NCBI GenBank assembly: GCA_004555205.1
Contig: SFIY01000018.1
Span: 1-44,635 of the forward strand
Length of the DNA: 44,635 bases
Direction: 5' to 3'
Source: Clostridiales bacterium
GTDB taxonomy: Bacteria; Bacillota; Clostridia; Oscillospirales; Oscillospiraceae
Position 1 is the first letter of the stretch, and every line of letters starts with the position of its first letter. The translations under genes and the position numbers were made by a program. Under the pieces are notes generated by a model. That model had not been told where the DNA came from and made no database searches. It saw only the letters and a list, made by a program, of their open reading frames with translations. Below, in pieces: positions 33,538 through 42,338 of this stretch.

Positions 33538-34444
33538 GTTTTAAAAACTCCTTTACGTCCTCCAGTGCCGGAATGGCTCCAGTTACGCCGTGCTTTGTCA
33601 CGCTCAGAGCGCTCGATGCGCAGGCATAACGCACCGCCGTTTCGAAATTGTCTCCAGCCAGGAGCCGTGCACAGAGCGCGCCGTTGAAATTGTCTCCGGC
33701 GCCAGTTGTGTCGACAGCCTCCACCCGAAACGCAGGCTGATAAAAGCCCGTTTCTCCGTGCCGCTGCGCATAAGCGCCGTCCTTTCCCCGGGTGATTACA
33801 CAGCCGCCGCAGCCCAATGCCAGCAGCGCCTGTGCCACATCCTCCACGGACGCGCCTGATAATCCCGTTATCATTTGTGCTTCGCCCCAGTTCGGCGTTA
33901 CAAGGTCACACATGGAAAGCAGCTCGGCGCTCAGTTGACGCGCCGGAGCCGGATTAAGAACCGTATAAAGTCCGTTCTCCCGCGCGATTGTTAAGAGGCG
34001 GAACAACGGTTCGTTCGGCATTTCGCATTGCAGTAAAATGACGCTGCACGCAGCAATCTCCTTCTCCAGCGAGTCAGCCATTGCCGCATTCCAGCACGCG
34101 CTTGCACCTTGTTCGACAATGACCTGATTCTCTCCTGACGCATCGCTGACAACGGCCGCAAAAGCGGTCGGTTGTCCGGCAACATGCAGGCAAGAAAAAT
34201 CTGTCAGTCCATCCCGTCGGAAGACCTCCGGCGCCTGCTTTCCGTAAACATCGTCACCGAGCGCTGTCGCATAGAATACAGACGCTCTCATTTTCCGTGC
34301 GCTAAGCGCCTGATTGTAGCCCTTACCGCCCGGCTCAAACACCAATCCATGGCTCTGCACGGTCTCTCCGGGTTGCGGAAATTTGTCCAACCGAAACAGC
34401 GCAGACATACCGTACAGTCCTATGACCGCCAAGCGTTTTTTCAT
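33518..34444 (-). CDS. PfkB (ribokinase) family sugar kinase
   Basis: A 308-residue carbohydrate kinase. The N-terminal PfkB signature is FEPGGKGYNQALSARKM and the C-terminal one DTTGAGDNFNGAL, which holds the catalytic Asp and anion hole. GAIPALEDVKEFL follows as usual. Start 34444 is set by AAGGAGG. Family members phosphorylate ribose, fructose, 2-keto-3-deoxygluconate or amino sugars. Because it lies directly ahead of nagB and nagA and the importer delivers unphosphorylated sugar, an amino-sugar kinase such as a GlcNAc kinase is the likely role; this is inference from context. Confidence 0.9.
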   Translation of the reverse strand: MKKRLAVIGLYGMSALFRLDKFPQPGETVQSHGLVFEPGGKGYNQALSARKMRASVFYATALGDDVYGKQAPEVFRRDGLTDFSCLHVAGQPTAFAAVVSDASGENQVIVEQGASACWNAAMADSLEKEIAACSVILLQCEMPNEPLFRLLTIARENGLYTVLNPAPARQLSAELLSMCDLVTPNWGEAQMITGLSGASVEDVAQALLALGCGGCVITRGKDGAYAQRHGETGFYQPAFRVEAVDTTGAGDNFNGALCARLLAGDNFETAVRYACASSALSVTKHGVTGAIPALEDVKEFLKHECQTV

Positions 34445-34457
34445 ACACGCCGCCTCC

Positions 34458-35186
34458 TTACAGGTGCCGAATGCGCGGAAGATATCTCTCCACCATTTCA
34501 ACGTTGTATGTATCGCCACCGCTCACATTGCCGCTTTTGAAAATCGGCGGCTTAATGCCGCGTTTATTAAGTTCCTCACAGGCTGCAAGCATCATGGAAT
34601 TCACGATATAAAATCCAATGATGCTCGACACCGGGCCTGCCTTTACCTCTCCGTCCACCGGAATCACCGCATCACCGTGCGGTACATGGTTGTCAATATA
34701 CAGGTCGCACAGATCGTACAGATGGCGTCCCTCGCGATCGCGGCTTGGATCGCTAAAATAGTTTGATGAAGTAATGCCAATGACCTCTGCACCGCGTTTT
34801 TTTGCCTCTTCAGCCATCTCAATCGGGAAGCTGTTGATGCCCGAGCTGGAAGAAACAAGGAATGTGTCGCCCTGTTTGACGTTATAACGGTCGATAACCA
34901 GTGACGCATAGCCGCTCATTCGCTCAATGCGGCTGCTCTTGCTCGCACCGTCGTGCAGCATGGCACTCTCTTCAAACAGCGGATCTATCATCACAAGTCC
35001 TCCGGCGCGGTAGAACAGTTCTTCGCCCAGCATATGGGAATGGCCGCAGCCAAAAACATGAACCAATCCGTCCGCTTCCACCGTGTTCGCGATGCAGCGG
35101 CCCGCCTGCCTGATCTTATCTTCTTCCGCTTCAAAAACGGTATCGATCAGTCCCTTCACAATGTCATGATATTGTGTTGTAAACAC
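34458..35186 (-). CDS. SIS-domain sugar isomerase-like protein
   Basis: A 242-residue protein of the SIS (sugar isomerase) class, the type annotated as sugar isomerase domain-containing or UPF0309. The phosphosugar-binding motifs are VFGCGHSHMLGEELFYRAGG near residue 44, VSSSSGINSFPIEMAEEAKK and GITSSNYF. Start is GTG 35186, with AAAGGTG 5 bases upstream; the nearby ATG is out of frame. The kinase gene follows 13 bases later. SIS enzymes catalyse aldose-ketose isomerisation, amino-sugar deamination or ether cleavage of MurNAc-6-phosphate. Which applies here is unknown; it is not a close match to MurQ. Confidence 0.85.
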   Translation of the reverse strand: MFTTQYHDIVKGLIDTVFEAEEDKIRQAGRCIANTVEADGLVHVFGCGHSHMLGEELFYRAGGLVMIDPLFEESAMLHDGASKSSRIERMSGYASLVIDRYNVKQGDTFLVSSSSGINSFPIEMAEEAKKRGAEVIGITSSNYFSDPSRDREGRHLYDLCDLYIDNHVPHGDAVIPVDGEVKAGPVSSIIGFYIVNSMMLAACEELNKRGIKPPIFKSGNVSGGDTYNVEMVERYLPRIRHL

Positions 35187-35281
35187 ATTAGCACCTTTTG
35201 AAAAGGCTACTTCTCCCTTTCCCTTTCTCCCAAATATGGGATAAACTATCGTCCTGTCAAGCGATAGTCCACACTTTTGGG

Positions 35282-36010
35282 TCAGAGGTTGTAAAGCTCA
35301 ATGTGCAATCTGTACTTATCACTGCGGTATTTGGAGACAACAAATTCGATTGGCCTGTCATTGCTGTCGAATGTCTGTCGGCACATGCATAGTGCGACCG
35401 CAAGGCTTGGGTTGCCAAGCAGCCTTGCCTCCCATTCCGGAATAACTGCGACCTCAATGCTCTGTACCGCACGCCGCGGCATAATGCCGAGTTCGTCACG
35501 CATAAAGCTGTAAAACGAGCCTCCCGTATACTTTTCCAGCATCGGATGGAACAGTTTATCATTGAGATAGCTGGTCTCAATGGCCATTGGTTCACCGTCC
35601 GCCAGGCGAAGACGCCGGAACAGAATGACCGGGTCACCCGGTTCAAGAGCAAGCTGTTCTGCGATCTCCGCACTGGCTGCCACCTGCTCTGTCAGCAGAA
35701 TGCGCGACCCTGCGGTCATCCCCCGCGAGTGCATATCCTCCGTAAAACTGGTCAGCCGCGTCAAAACCTGCGTAATCTTGTTGGACTGCTGGTTGAGGAA
35801 CGTTCCTTTTCCTTGAATCCGGTAGACCTTCCCTTCGTCCTCCAATTCCTTGATCGCCTTACGCACTGTGACACGGCTCGCATGAAACCTGTCGCATAAC
35901 TCACGCTCCGGAGGCAGGCATGCGCCGTTGCTGAACTTGCCGCTTTGAATGCTATCAACTAACAGTTCCTTGATCTGCTGATATTTCGGCTTTCCCGCTT
36001 TTGTTTCCAT
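35282..36010 (-). CDS. GntR/HutC family transcriptional regulator with UTRA domain
   Basis: A 242-residue regulator. The N-terminal winged helix has LPPERELCDRFHASRVTVRK and the wing IQGKGTFLNQ. The C-terminal UTRA ligand domain (about residues 85-235) starts with TRLTSFTEDMHSRGM and contains ILFRRLRLADGEPMAIETSY. This is the NagR/DasR-like class, whose members often sense GlcN-6-P or GlcNAc-6-P and control amino-sugar genes. It sits in the middle of the cluster behind its own promoter region and is followed by the SIS gene after 95 bases. The most likely targets are the two promoters of the cluster. Confidence 0.93.
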   Translation of the reverse strand: METKAGKPKYQQIKELLVDSIQSGKFSNGACLPPERELCDRFHASRVTVRKAIKELEDEGKVYRIQGKGTFLNQQSNKITQVLTRLTSFTEDMHSRGMTAGSRILLTEQVAASAEIAEQLALEPGDPVILFRRLRLADGEPMAIETSYLNDKLFHPMLEKYTGGSFYSFMRDELGIMPRRAVQSIEVAVIPEWEARLLGNPSLAVALCMCRQTFDSNDRPIEFVVSKYRSDKYRLHIELYNL

Positions 36011-36066
36011 CTACTCACTCTCCATTATTACAATTACATGCGATAGCAAAACCAGGATATGCCCTT

Positions 36067-36131
36067 ATTATACAGCATCTTTCGCCGCAATACCACTAAA
36101 AATAAGCACTTTGTTCCAATAAAATAAGCAC
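36067..36131 (-). promoter_or_regulatory. Internal promoter with paired direct repeats before the GntR gene
   Basis: On the minus strand a perfect TATAAT (36067-36072) lies upstream of the regulator gene; the -35 is weak. Upstream, GTGCTTATTTT occurs twice with a 22-bp period (plus-strand AAAATAAGCAC at 36099-36109 and 36121-36131), the second just before the stop of the preceding gene's reading end. Such paired sites could bind the GntR protein or an activator. Confidence 0.55.
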
Positions 36132-36136
36132 ATTTA

Positions 36137-37744
36137 TCAATTACTTTTCAACACCTGACCCGGTCGCGCGTCGATTTTCACGCCGTTGTGCAAAACGGCC
36201 TGACCGTTGACAAAGACATATTCCATCCCCACAGCCAGCCGCTGTGGATCGGAAAAATCAGCCAAATCCCGGAAGGTATTTGCTTTAAAAATTGCAAGAT
36301 CTGCCCGACAGCCGGGCCGGATGAACCCGCGCCCGCGCAAACCGAACGCCTCGGCCGTTTTCCCTGTCATTTTGGCAATCACCTCTTCCGGACGCATACA
36401 GCCGGCGTGAGCATATTCCCGGTAGAAATGCGCAAACGCACCGTAACGTCTCGGATGTGCACACTCGGCAGAAAACAGCCCGTCACTGCCGAGCACCGTT
36501 AATTCTGATGTGAGGATCCGATTCACATCTTCAAGGTCCATGCCGCGAATACTAACACTGACTGCACCATGCTCCTGCAGAAGTACCCGCGCCAACGCAC
36601 GCAGCGATGTACACCCCCATTTGCGACCTAAATCCGCAATTGACCGTCCCAGAACTGTTTTGTCCCCAGAGGCCAATGAGGCAAAGATTAAATTGTCCCA
36701 TGTACATGATGCGCTCAGGTTTTCCCATCCGGGCAAACCGGTCTCCAGATCGTGTTCCATACGCTCCAGCGATACCTCATCACTGAGCAGCTCCATCGTG
36801 TGTTCCGCACCATCGGACAGCGCCCAAGGCGGCAGCAGCACCAAGCCCGTCGAGCAGCCCGCATTGTAAGGATAAGCGTCAAGTCCGACGCGAAGTCCTT
36901 CGCGCCGTGCCCGGCACGCCAGCGCCAGTGAGGTCCGGCTCAGCCCCCAGTTTCTGATCCCCATCACTTTGTGATGCGAAAGCTCCACCCGGACGCCGGT
37001 CTCCCGCGCAATGGAGAAAATCTCCTCCATGGAATCCGGCAGCGCCGCGCCTTCATCACGCAGGTGGACCGCAAGAATTCCATCGTGCCGTCGGACAACC
37101 TTCGCCAATGAAAGAAATTCCTCTCGCTCCGCCGTTGATCCGGGCGAATAGATTAGCCCAAGGGAAAGTCCCAGCGCGCCTTGCGTAAGCTGCCGGTCCA
37201 GAAGCGCACATTCTGCCGCTATCTGCGCCGCGTTCGGGTGTTGGTCTCCGCCGCCCATGACAGATGCGCGCAACGCACCGTGTCCCGCAAAGCAAGCCAT
37301 GTTCAACCGCATTTTACCGGAAATCGCATCGGCATATTCGGAAAATGACGCCCAGCCGTCTGCGGAGTTGTACGGTCCCATGACGCCCGCTGCGTAGCGC
37401 AGATGCGCCTCCCGGCCTCCCCCCAATAAAGGGAAGGCCGAAAAGCCGCAATTTCCGCATATACAGCTCGTAACACCCTGGTAGACAAAGCAGTCTGTCT
37501 CCGTGTCTTTCGCAATAGCGAGATCGGCATGGGTATGTGCGTCGATGAATCCCGGTGCAACTGTCAGGCCGGTTGCATCCACAATTTCTCTGGCGGGCAG
37601 CTCCGGACCGCCGACGGCACTAATTTCCCCGTCCATAATATCAACACAGCCGGAAAAGGCCGGTGCTCCGGTACCATCTATGACAGACCCATTGCGGATC
37701 TGAATATCCGGCCGGTGAATGATCTTAGAGCTTGACCGGTACAC
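36137..37744 (-). CDS. D-aminoacylase / N-acyl-D-amino-acid deacylase family amidohydrolase
   Basis: A 535-residue amidohydrolase. Motifs are typical: PGFIDAHTHADLAI (metal HxH), ICGNCGFSAFPL (metal Cys), VHLRDEGAALPDSMEEI, VELSHHKVMG, and LGSDGLFSAECAHPRRYGAF with the catalytic Asp. Family members cleave N-acyl-D-amino acids. GTG 37744 overlaps the end of the dehydrogenase gene by 20 bases; no good ribosome site is seen there, so the exact start is uncertain by about ten codons. In this setting the substrate might be an N-acyl D-amino acid released from a cell-wall-derived conjugate, or an N-acetylated sugar derivative. That is inference. Confidence 0.88.
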   Translation of the reverse strand: MYRSSSKIIHRPDIQIRNGSVIDGTGAPAFSGCVDIMDGEISAVGGPELPAREIVDATGLTVAPGFIDAHTHADLAIAKDTETDCFVYQGVTSCICGNCGFSAFPLLGGGREAHLRYAAGVMGPYNSADGWASFSEYADAISGKMRLNMACFAGHGALRASVMGGGDQHPNAAQIAAECALLDRQLTQGALGLSLGLIYSPGSTAEREEFLSLAKVVRRHDGILAVHLRDEGAALPDSMEEIFSIARETGVRVELSHHKVMGIRNWGLSRTSLALACRARREGLRVGLDAYPYNAGCSTGLVLLPPWALSDGAEHTMELLSDEVSLERMEHDLETGLPGWENLSASCTWDNLIFASLASGDKTVLGRSIADLGRKWGCTSLRALARVLLQEHGAVSVSIRGMDLEDVNRILTSELTVLGSDGLFSAECAHPRRYGAFAHFYREYAHAGCMRPEEVIAKMTGKTAEAFGLRGRGFIRPGCRADLAIFKANTFRDLADFSDPQRLAVGMEYVFVNGQAVLHNGVKIDARPGQVLKSN

Positions 37745-38765
37745 CGGTTTTCAGCGACTCGTCGATGGCGCAGGCAATACGAGTCGGTTCAATAGCGTCC
37801 TTGAGCGTGATGAGGGGCTGCTTGTCGTGCAGAACGCAGTCAGCAAAGTGAGCCACAGCCTGCTCCACACAGCCGGTCGTGCGTCCCTCAAACATCGGAT
37901 TAACATAGACAGTCGCCCGGTTGGCATGTTCAAAGGGCTCTGCGAACTGTGATTTGTAGATTTGCAAACCTTGGTAGGTCAGGTTGATATAGGCAGTACC
38001 CTCGGTACCTACAAGGCGGACAAACTGATCGTTCAGGCCGTCGAAAGTACGCGGCAGAATCCAATTGGAATCAAACAGAACGCTTGCGCCGTTGGCAAAT
38101 GTGACCATCGCCTGCACGGAGTCAGGAGAGTCGACGCCAATGGATGCCAGCTTTTTCTTCTGCTGCTTAGCATAAACCTCAACAGCCTCATGGCCGATAA
38201 TCCAGCGGACAGCGTCGATATTGTGAATCATGACAAAATACAGCGGAGAGCTGTCCTTTGCCCATCGCAGCATCTTAGTGGGTACGCTGATGGCGTCGTC
38301 GATGCGGGCATAGCCCTGCACGATCTCGCCCAGCTCACCATTCTCCATGGCGAGCTTCGCGTCGCGGAAGCGCGGAATGAAGCGCATGAAATAGTCGACC
38401 ATAAACTTCTTGCCGGACTTGGTGGCGGCCTCGGCAATCGCATTGCAGTCCTCCATCGTTGTGGCGCAGGGTTTCTCCAGGAACACATTCAGGCCGGCCT
38501 CGAAGCAGTCGCAGGCAACCTGGCGGTGCAGGAAGTCGGGTGTCGCAACGGACGCAACATCCAAATCCTCGTTTTTGATCATTTCTTTATAATCAGCATA
38601 GATCTTGGCCTGAATGCCGTAGCGTTCCGCTATTTCCTGTGCACGCCGCGTGTTCAGATCTGCAATGGCTACAACTTCGGCATACGGGTTCTGATGCCAA
38701 GCGGAGACAACATTTTCACCCCAGCCGCCGATGCCGATCATGCCGACTTTGATACTGTTCATCAT
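37725..38765 (-). CDS. Gfo/Idh/MocA family NAD(P)-dependent sugar dehydrogenase
   Basis: A 346-residue oxidoreductase. The Rossmann motif is VGMIGIGGWGENVVSAWHQN, the family signature FLEKPCATTMEDCNAIAEAA, and the catalytic region MIHNIDAVRWIIGHE. AAAGGAGG sits before two adjacent ATG codons (38765, 38762). It lies 30 bases after the TIM-barrel gene and overlaps the amidohydrolase gene. Members oxidise sugars or cyclitols, often at C3, and pair with TIM-barrel partners in 3-keto-glycoside and inositol pathways. The substrate here is not determined. Confidence 0.93.
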   Translation of the reverse strand: MMNSIKVGMIGIGGWGENVVSAWHQNPYAEVVAIADLNTRRAQEIAERYGIQAKIYADYKEMIKNEDLDVASVATPDFLHRQVACDCFEAGLNVFLEKPCATTMEDCNAIAEAATKSGKKFMVDYFMRFIPRFRDAKLAMENGELGEIVQGYARIDDAISVPTKMLRWAKDSSPLYFVMIHNIDAVRWIIGHEAVEVYAKQQKKKLASIGVDSPDSVQAMVTFANGASVLFDSNWILPRTFDGLNDQFVRLVGTEGTAYINLTYQGLQIYKSQFAEPFEHANRATVYVNPMFEGRTTGCVEQAVAHFADCVLHDKQPLITLKDAIEPTRIACAIDESLKTGVPVKL

Positions 38766-38795
38766 AGTATTTTCCTCCTTTGTCATGGGCAGCGC

Positions 38796-39731
38796 TCAGC
38801 ACCAGCCCTCTTCCTCCAGGAAGAGCTTTGCCTCGGATGCGACCATATCGAAGTCTGCCAGACCCAGTCCGCCCGGATCACCAACGCCGGCCAGGCCGCC
38901 GTTCTGCCAGCCTTCCCACTCGACCGCGCAGTAGCCGTCATAGCCGACTTCCTTCAGGCATTCGCCGATTTCACGGAAGTCAACATATCCGCCGCCGTAC
39001 CAAACATGCTGGCTCTGGATGATGTTGGGGAAGCCGACCTCGTCCTTGACATGGACGCAGTTGATATGTTTGCCGAGCTTGTGAATCGCCTCGCGGATGG
39101 GCATTTTCGGCTTAACGGTGGTGTAGAATGTACCGGTATCGACAGTAACATAGACGTTGTCCATGCCGACCTCGTTGTAGAGTTTAAACCACTGGTCAAC
39201 AGAGTTGATAAGTGTGCCCTGCAGGATCTCGACCGAAATGGTCATATTCTTCTGCTTGGCGTACTCGGCACATTCCTTCACGCCGGAGACAATCATGTCC
39301 CATGCTTCCTTCCGGGTCATGATATTATACAGAGCCGGATCATAGAAGCCCTGTGCAATCAGGGAGCAAACCGTATCGGCACCCAGGTAGGCCGCCGCGT
39401 CAATAGCCTGCTTCATGGTGTTCAGGCCCGCGGTGCGGTCAAAATGGCGCGGCGTGACGAAGGTGGCATGTGCACCGATGGAGGCCAAATGCACGCCGGT
39501 TTCATCGAGTGCCTGTTTGAATGCGGCCAACTCCGAGTCGTACTTTTCGGGCGGAATCTCCTGAATTTTGGAGAATACCACATCCATGCCGGTATAGCCG
39601 TGTTCCTTCACCTTATGGGCCAGTTCACACAACCGTAACTTACCCCAGCTGTTGACGGCGCAGCCACAAATTTCCAGACGACCCCAGGGCATGTTTGCCC
39701 AAACTTCCATAGAGAGCTTCAGATGTGCCAT
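38796..39731 (-). CDS. TIM-barrel sugar phosphate isomerase/epimerase family protein
   Basis: A 311-residue member of the xylose isomerase-like TIM barrel superfamily (IolE/IolH, tagatose epimerase and hydroxypyruvate isomerase relatives). The usual metal-binding acids and His are seen in ISVEILQGTLINS, VTVDTGTFYTTVK, NCVHVKDEVGFPN and CAVEWEGWQNGG. TTGGAGGAAC precedes ATG 39731; an in-frame start 5 codons earlier lacks a site. Together with the adjacent Gfo/Idh/MocA dehydrogenase it forms an oxidation plus epimerisation/elimination/hydration module. Confidence 0.9.
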   Translation of the reverse strand: MAHLKLSMEVWANMPWGRLEICGCAVNSWGKLRLCELAHKVKEHGYTGMDVVFSKIQEIPPEKYDSELAAFKQALDETGVHLASIGAHATFVTPRHFDRTAGLNTMKQAIDAAAYLGADTVCSLIAQGFYDPALYNIMTRKEAWDMIVSGVKECAEYAKQKNMTISVEILQGTLINSVDQWFKLYNEVGMDNVYVTVDTGTFYTTVKPKMPIREAIHKLGKHINCVHVKDEVGFPNIIQSQHVWYGGGYVDFREIGECLKEVGYDGYCAVEWEGWQNGGLAGVGDPGGLGLADFDMVASEAKLFLEEEGWC

Positions 39732-39797
39732 TTTCAGTTCCTCCAATTCGTAATTTTTGAAAATAAATAGTTGATGCTACTGTATTTGCAGCGTAGC

Positions 39798-40769
39798 TTA
39801 TTTTTTCTTGCTGCGCATACAACCAAAGCCGATAGCCAGAACAATGATAAGACCCTTGATCATCATCTGCACATAGGTGTTCATGTTGATCATGTTCAGG
39901 CCGTTGGTGATCATTGTCAGAATGAACACGCCGAGCAGTGTGCCACCGAGGCTGCCCGTACCGCCCGCCACACTGATACCGCCGAGCACGGCCGCCGCGA
40001 CAGAGTCCATATCAAATCCCTCGCCGTTATACGGATGGCCGCCGTTCAGACGGGCCGTCAGCATAACGCCCGCAATACCGGCCAGCATGCCGCTGAGCAT
40101 GTAAACACGCACACGATATTTGTTTACGGAAACACCGGACAGATATACCGCCTCAGAATTACCGCCAAGGCCGTAGGTCACACGCCCCGTCATGGTATAC
40201 TTCATCACGATCAGGAAAATCGCGTAAATCACTACAATAATATAGCCTGAAACCGGAATACCCAGTAACTTGCCGCGACCAATTATGGTCGTCAGACCGT
40301 TCTCTGCGGGCAAGTTGATGCCATAGCCCTTCGTATACAAGAGACAAAGTCCCTGATATGCCATAGCTGTTGCCAATGTTGCGATGATTGGCGGAATCTT
40401 TACAAATGTTACCAGTGCGCCGTTGAGCGTACCGCAAACCATGCACGCCACAATCGCGATCAGCGCTGCCAGCACCCAATTCACTCCCCAGTCAGTAATC
40501 AATGAGGCCGTGAGGACCGTGCTAAGACTGATAACCGGCGCAACGGAAAGGTCGATGCCGCCTGTAATAATGACAAGGCTCTGCGCGATCGCCACAACAG
40601 AAAGCACCGCACCCTGTCTAATCAAATTCGTCAGATTATTCGCAGTAAAAAATGTATCGCTCGCCACACTCATGACGATCACAACAACCACAAATGCAGC
40701 CAAAGCGCCCACAATGGATGATTGTTTTAATTTTTTCCAAATGCTTTTTACAGATAAGTTAGACTGCAT
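39798..40769 (-). CDS. Ribose-type ABC sugar transporter, permease
   Basis: A 323-residue RbsC-family permease with about eight to ten hydrophobic helices (LAAFVVVVIVMSVASDTFF, VLAALIAIVACMVCGTLNGA). Conserved blocks are VAIAQSLVIITGGIDLSVAP, NGALVTFVKIPPIIATLATA, and AAVLGGISVAGGTGSLGGTL. It acts as a dimer in the cytoplasmic membrane with the ATPase. Its ATG overlaps the ATPase stop by 11 bases, with GGAGGAG inside the ATPase gene. The substrate is unknown from sequence alone. Confidence 0.95.
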   Translation of the reverse strand: MQSNLSVKSIWKKLKQSSIVGALAAFVVVVIVMSVASDTFFTANNLTNLIRQGAVLSVVAIAQSLVIITGGIDLSVAPVISLSTVLTASLITDWGVNWVLAALIAIVACMVCGTLNGALVTFVKIPPIIATLATAMAYQGLCLLYTKGYGINLPAENGLTTIIGRGKLLGIPVSGYIIVVIYAIFLIVMKYTMTGRVTYGLGGNSEAVYLSGVSVNKYRVRVYMLSGMLAGIAGVMLTARLNGGHPYNGEGFDMDSVAAAVLGGISVAGGTGSLGGTLLGVFILTMITNGLNMINMNTYVQMMIKGLIIVLAIGFGCMRSKKK

Positions 40770-42243
40770 ATTTCATCATCTCCTCCACAGACGCATTCAT
40801 TGGCAGCTCCTTTGTGATCTTGCCCTGTCCCATAACAAGAATACGGTCGCTGACCATCTGGACTTCCTCTAACTCGGAAGAAACAAAAATAATACTCTTT
40901 CCTTCGTCTGCCAGTTGTCGAACCAGCGCGTAAATTTCACTTTTCGCGCCTACATCAATGCCGCGTGTAGGCTCATCCATCAGAATAATGGAGCTGTTTG
41001 CCGCCAGCCATTTGGCAATGACTACCTTCTGTTGGTTGCCGCCGGACAATTCGCCGGCCAAACTCTTCCACCCGCTTGTTTTCAAGCGCAGTCGTTTTGC
41101 CATGTTACCTACCGTCTTCGTGCGTTTATCCACGCGCAGCAGTCCAAACCGGCTGAAGGATGGCATGCAGGAATAGATTATATTGTCCTCCACGCTCATC
41201 TGTAGCAAAAGGCCTTCATTTTTCCGATCCTCGGACATATAGGCGATACCCATCGAAACCGCTTGCTTTGGTGTCATCTCACGGCATTCTTTACCGCGGA
41301 TGCTGATCGTTCCGGCGGTCGGGCGATATGCGCCGAAGATGGTTTTTAAAAACTCTGTGCGTCCCGCGCCGACCAGTCCGGCTATTCCAAGCACTTCGCC
41401 CTCATGCAGCTTGATGCTGACATGGTCGAGCCGATTGTCGAGACATATGTCCTTCGTTTCCAAAACTACCGGGCCGGGCGCTTTGGCCTCCCGCTCCATG
41501 AGATCAACGGTCTTAACATTGATCATCATGTCGACGAGCTGGTCCTTATCCGTAATCTGCTCACGCGCCAGTGTACCGATCAATTCGCCGTCGCGCAGCA
41601 CCGTCACGCGGTCCGAAATGGCGAGAACCTCGTCGAGCCGATGTGAAATAAAAATAATACTGACGCCGCTCTCCCTTACTCGTTCAATGACCTTAAACAA
41701 GTCTCTGGTTTCTTCACTCGTCAGCGAAGCCGTCGGCTCATCCATGATGACAATCTCCGTCTTTTTCGAGATCGCACGCACAATTTCAACGAGTTGCTGC
41801 TGCGCAATGGACAGGCTTGCTACCTTCTGCCTACCCTTGATGTCGTCGCTGATCATCGACATCGCCTCGTCCGCCATCCGGTTCATCGTGTCCCAGTCAA
41901 TCCGGCCCATCTTTTTAGGGTATCGGCCAAAGTAGATATTTTCCGCGACTGTCAGATCCGGGAACAGCTTCAGCTCTTGATGAATCATGGATATTCCGTG
42001 CTCAAGCGCCGTGACCGGAGATGTGATGTGCACAGCCTTTCCGTTACGGAGGATTTCACCGCTGTCCATCGACAGTCCGCCGGAAAGAATGTTCATCAGC
42101 GTGGATTTGCCGGAACCGTTCTGGCCGATAAGTGCATGAACCTCGCCCTTTTTCAGGTCAAAATCCACATGGTTCAGGGCATGAGTGCCCGGAAATTGCT
42201 TGTCGATTTGTTTCATTTCCAGTAAAACGCTTTCCGAAACCAC
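40759..42243 (-). CDS. Ribose-type ABC sugar transporter, dual ATP-binding protein
   Basis: A 494-residue RbsA/MglA-type ATPase with two nucleotide-binding domains. Domain 1 has Walker A IGQNGSGKSTLMNIL at about residue 39, signature LSIAQQQLVEIVRAI and Walker B IVIMDEPTASLT. Domain 2 has the usual degenerate Walker A GLVGAGRTEFLKTIFGA, signature LSGGNQQKVVIAKWLA and IILMDEPTRGIDVGAK. The start is GTG 42243, 11 bases after AGGAGGG. It energises import by the neighbouring permease and binding protein. Confidence 0.95.
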   Translation of the reverse strand: MVSESVLLEMKQIDKQFPGTHALNHVDFDLKKGEVHALIGQNGSGKSTLMNILSGGLSMDSGEILRNGKAVHITSPVTALEHGISMIHQELKLFPDLTVAENIYFGRYPKKMGRIDWDTMNRMADEAMSMISDDIKGRQKVASLSIAQQQLVEIVRAISKKTEIVIMDEPTASLTSEETRDLFKVIERVRESGVSIIFISHRLDEVLAISDRVTVLRDGELIGTLAREQITDKDQLVDMMINVKTVDLMEREAKAPGPVVLETKDICLDNRLDHVSIKLHEGEVLGIAGLVGAGRTEFLKTIFGAYRPTAGTISIRGKECREMTPKQAVSMGIAYMSEDRKNEGLLLQMSVEDNIIYSCMPSFSRFGLLRVDKRTKTVGNMAKRLRLKTSGWKSLAGELSGGNQQKVVIAKWLAANSSIILMDEPTRGIDVGAKSEIYALVRQLADEGKSIIFVSSELEEVQMVSDRILVMGQGKITKELPMNASVEEMMKYAV

Positions 42244-42290
42244 TATCTTTTCCGCCCTCCTTTTCTTGCTATTTTCATGCCGCTCTTGTT

Positions 42291-42328
42291 ATTTGCGCAC
42301 CGGGGCGCATAACCCCCGGTGCGCAAAT
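42291..42328 (-). promoter_or_regulatory. Stable hairpin between the binding-protein and ATPase genes
   Basis: Perfect 15-bp inverted repeat ATTTGCGCACCGGGG/CCCCGGTGCGCAAAT with an 8-base loop and no T run. Hairpins here are known in other binding-protein operons to protect upstream mRNA or attenuate reading into the ATPase, giving an excess of binding protein. Confidence 0.7.
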
Positions 42329-42338
42329 GTCGCTTTAC

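Noticed and set aside
37962..39638. 558-codon plus-strand frame opposite the dehydrogenase and TIM-barrel genes
   Set aside because: Covers two well-supported genes on the other strand and has shadow-type composition with no recognisable domain.
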